In this document: positions 61,001 to 64,000 of the stretch, piece by piece | Layout of the letters: each line of letters opens with the position of its first letter | How positions within the stretch are numbered: the first letter of the stretch is position 1 | Assembly: GCA_025331125.1 (NCBI GenBank) | Contig: JAOALB010000182.1 | Coordinates: 1 to 64,000, forward strand | Origin: Mycogone perniciosa | Taxonomy: Eukaryota; Ascomycota; Sordariomycetes; Hypocreales; Hypocreaceae | DNA length: 64,000 nucleotides | Direction: 5' to 3' | Made by a program: the position numbers and the translations under genes | The notes under the pieces: generated by a model | The model's input: only the letters and a program-made list of their open reading frames with translations | What the model was told of the DNA's origin: nothing | Databases searched by the model: none

Positions 61001-62800
61001 ATACTTTAACCTAGCAGTACGTTAAGGCTAGCAGTAAAATAGCCTAGTAAAGTATAATAATTAAACCCTAATAGTATATTAATACTACCTGCAATACTTA
61101 ATTAACCTATAAATCCAGGCTTTAAATAATATACTTTCCTTAAATATTAATAAAGATAATAATAGTAGTGCTGCTTTATTAACTTTTAATTTACTTTAGT
61201 TTAGCTAGCTATACTTATTAGGAACCTAGACTTAACTTATAAACTAAGGAAAAGATTAACCTTTACTGAAAGTTATAAGTAAAGGTTAACTATAAACAGT
61301 ATTATTATCCTAGAATAGATTTACCGCTGCCTTTTTAATTAAAAGCCTTTTAAACTTAAATTAATAAACAGTAAATCCCTTTTAATATAAACTACACTAT
61401 CCCTTGCATATAATATTTATATTAATATAAAAGCTTTAATAGAGAGTAGCTATATACTTTAAGCTTTTACTAGCTGCGCTTTTATTAAGCGATTTAACAT
61501 TATTATTTAATAACTGCTATTTACTAGAAACCTTTTTTTTATTAATAAAAGTATAGCCAATAAAATTTTAAACTTCTTTAGTATATAAACTATAATTAGC
61601 CTTTATAAAGAACTTTGCCTCTTTTTTATTATAAATATCCTTAATAATATACCTATTATCTTTAGCCTTTTATAGCTAAAAAAATATAACTTTAATATTA
61701 ACTGGGAAAAATTAACTATTACTTTTAGATCCTATTACTATTATAACTATTGCCTTTTAAAAAATATAGCCAGCCTTATATAAATCTTAATAGCAGTCAA
61801 AATAAAAAATAATTTCGCTAAAGCTAATATAAAAAATATATATTACTAGCAATTAATAGTTAAAAATACTTTAAATAAAGCAGAGCTTAACTTAATTAAA
61901 TAAAAAACTATATTATATTAATAACTGTCAGTTAAAAATATTTAAGAAAAAGAAGACTGTAATTTAATTAAAGAGGGAGCTTATAAACTGTATATTTTAT
62001 AAACTTTAATATTAAACTAAAATTATTATATAACCTATAAATGCGGCAGAACTAATAATAAAGAAATACAGGTATAAATAATCCTGAACTAAGTATATAT
62101 AAGGCTGCTGCCTGCCCCTATAATCTGCAGTTAATAATAAAAAGGAAAACCTCTATTAAAGCTACTACTATTACCTTTTAGTATACTACTTCCGCAAAAC
62201 TAAACTAAAGCTTAAAATTAAAAAGTATACTTAGATATAGCGGATATATAGATAATGGCAGCTATAAACTTTATTACCTTTTATCGTTAATTATATATCT
62301 ATGCAATAAAAGTAATTTAAGAAGAGATTGACTAAGCTATTAAGATTAAGGAACTAGCGCCTATTAGCTTACTGAAGCTTTTAAATAAGTTTTTTTAATA
62401 AATACTTACAGGATAGGGAAACTATATTAAAGTAAAAATAGTATTATTAAAAGAAATATATAACTTTATCGATAAATACTACTTTTTAATATAACTAAAA
62501 AAGATTATAGCCGCTAATATAAAGAAATTTATAGCAGGAAAACTTAAACTTAATAAGCTAAATATCTTAAAGAAACTGCTATCCTGGCTATATAACCTAT
62601 ATAATACCTTCCTGTTAAAGACAGTAAATAAGCTTCCCTTATAATAGGCCTAAAACTATAAGATTAAAATATTGCTAGGAAAAGACCCTTTATACTAAAA
62701 GAATAGGCTATTTTTATTTAATAAACTACAGGTAATAAGAAAATAATTAGATAATAATTTAATAAAAAGATTTATCCACAAATTGCAAATATAATACACT
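61001..62800 (+). pseudogene. Gypsy W region between gag and RT (protease expected)
   Basis: Occupies the position of protease and the RT leader. Many stops; no aspartic-protease DSGA motif is clearly readable. This part is about 620 bp longer than in the minus-strand W copy. Confidence 0.45.
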
Positions 62801-63420
62801 ACTCCCTTTTTTTTAGCTGTAAAATTAAAAGGCAGCGTCTATATTTATTAAAACTATTAAAAGTTAAATAATATTACTATTAAAAATTAATACCTATTGC
62901 TATTAATCCGGGAAACCTTTAACGCTTTAAACTATATAAAGGTATATATAAAACTTAATATTATCGCTGCATTTAATAACCTCTATATCGCTAAAGGAGA
63001 TATATAGAAAATAGTATTTATTATAAGGTTTAGCCTTTTCGAGATATTAATTATACCTTTTAGCCTTTATAATACGCCTGCTATATTTTAATACTATATT
63101 AACTATACTCTTTATAACCTCTTTAACTGCATTTATATAGTATACTTTAGAAATATCTTTATATACTTTTTAAGCTAAAAGGAATACTAAAAATATATCC
63201 GCGAAGTAATAGCCTGCCTTTAAAACGCTAGCCTCTAGATTAATATTATTAAATATAAATTTAAAATAATAAAAATAAAATACCTTAGCTTAATTATTAC
63301 CTTAAAGGGACTAGAGATAGATCCTAAAAAGGTTAAAGCTATATTAAACTAGTAACCACTTAAAAAAATAAAAGACCTATAAAAGTTCTTTAGCTTTATA
63401 AACTTTTATTGCTATTTTAT
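62801..63420 (+). pseudogene. Gypsy W reverse transcriptase remnant
   Basis: 62900-63000 reads RETFNALNYIKVYIKLNIIA then AFNNLYIAKGD: the Gypsy RT motif A (KLD.xxAF) with the catalytic Asp changed to Asn (62957-62959). At 63037-63060 it reads FSLFEILIIPFSLYNTPAIF (from FGLFEMLVMPFGLCNAPATF-type sequence), and 63140-63157 reads VYFRNI where the active site YFDD should be. Further down KYLxLIITLKGLEIDPKKV follows. The enzyme is inactive. Confidence 0.82.
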
Positions 63421-63479
63421 TTAAAGATACTTTAAAATAGCTGTACTATTAAATAAGCTTTTAAAGAAAGACTGACTAT

Positions 63480-64000
63480 ATATTTAAAGAGAAAAATAGC
63501 TGGAAGCCTTTAATTTAATTAAATGCACTTTTAAATTAACTTTAATCTTAGCCCTCTTTAACTATAATAAACAAATAGTCTTTAAAATAGATACCTTTAA
63601 CTAGGCATTAGGCGGTATCCTGTTATAGTATAATAAAAAAGGTATTTTATACTTTATTATATTTTTCTCTGTAAAGTATAACGCTTAAAAATATAACTAT
63701 AAGATTTATAATAAAGAACTCTTAACTATTATTAAAGTAATAGAGGAGTAGTGCTTAAAATTATAAAGTTTATAAGAATTTAATGTTATTATAAACTAAA
63801 AGAGCCTTAAATACTTTACTTTAATTAAAGCCTTAAATTAGCGATAAATTTAATAGTTTAAATTCCTTTTTAGCTTTAACTTCTGCATTATCTATTAACT
63901 TGGCTTTAAGGCTATAAAGCTTAATGCTTTAAGTAGAAAAATAGAAGATAGGCCTGTAAAATTAAATCCCTTTAATAACCGAATTAAAAATAGGCAATAT
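63480..64000 (+). pseudogene. Gypsy W RNase H remnant, cut by the window edge
   Basis: From about 63578 reads VFKIDTFN.ALGGILL, then KYNYKIYNKELLTIIKVIEE near 63690-63750, EFNVIIN.KSLKYF near 63778-63822, and FNFCIIY near 63880, closing with ALSRKIEDRPVKLNPF near 63926-63975. This is the order of a Gypsy RNase H domain ending in the ADALSR block. Stops are at Trp/Gln codons. Integrase would follow outside the window. Confidence 0.85.

Larger units (their letters stand above)
59403..64000 (+). mobile_element. Gypsy W element, plus strand, runs off the window
   Basis: 5' LTR followed by leader, gag, RT and RNase H. The interior is collinear with the reverse complement of the complete W at 22952-29932. 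The LTR and first 300 bp of leader are rich in C/G and only lightly RIP-mutated; mutation is heavier further in. The 3' part (integrase, 3' LTR) lies beyond 64000, so the TSD cannot be checked (left flank GTATT). Confidence 0.88.

Noticed and set aside
1..64000. Mitochondrial or bacterial/endosymbiont A+T-rich genome
   Set aside because: Nested LTR retrotransposons with TSDs, RIP-type dinucleotide bias and the absence of any long open frame fit nuclear fungal heterochromatin and neither alternative.

Overview
The window is nuclear DNA of a filamentous ascomycete fungus (Pezizomycotina). It shows the hallmarks of repeat-induced point mutation (RIP) on old retrotransposons: extreme A+T content, very few CA/TG dinucleotides, a large excess of TA, and pol reading frames whose stops fall where Gln and Trp codons are expected. 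I find no intact host gene, rRNA, tRNA or CRISPR array. Everything recognisable is a retrotransposon or a solo LTR, and most insertion order can be read from target-site duplications (TSDs) and from empty sites in related copies. The species cannot be named from this sequence.

Families (letters are mine). X: Copia, about 274-bp LTR. Y: Copia, 581-bp LTR. W: Gypsy, 172-bp LTR, about 6.0 kb. V: Gypsy related to W, 162-bp LTR. G: a very degraded Gypsy-like composite forming the two arms of a giant inverted repeat. Z: a 391-bp element with 4-bp TSDs, either an LTR or a MITE-like element. S: a 224-bp solo LTR.

Layout. 1-2236: AAT microsatellite, RIP wasteland and a fresh X solo LTR. 2237-2918: 5' end of a V element. 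2919-3708: Z with another Z inside it. 3709-22597: left G arm, interrupted by a Y solo LTR (4969-5549) and a complete V element on the minus strand (8624-14812). 22598-29970: a Z element split by a complete W element (minus strand), which itself holds a Y solo LTR and a Z. 29971-37216, 43753-45035 and 58388-59402: right G arm in inverted orientation, interrupted by solo LTR S, by a full-length Y Copia (37217-43752, TSD TATTT) and by a 13.35-kb nest of X elements (45036-58387, TSD ATAAA). 59403-64000: a second W element (plus strand) running off the window.

Nothing here appears able to act as a gene system today. The interest lies in the architecture: a palindrome of retroelement arms, Z copies at the rearrangement joints, a four-level self-nest of Copia X that can be decoded from its TSDs, and two Copia families whose primer binding sites match the anticodon stem-loop of initiator tRNA-Met (copia/Ty5-type half-tRNA priming).
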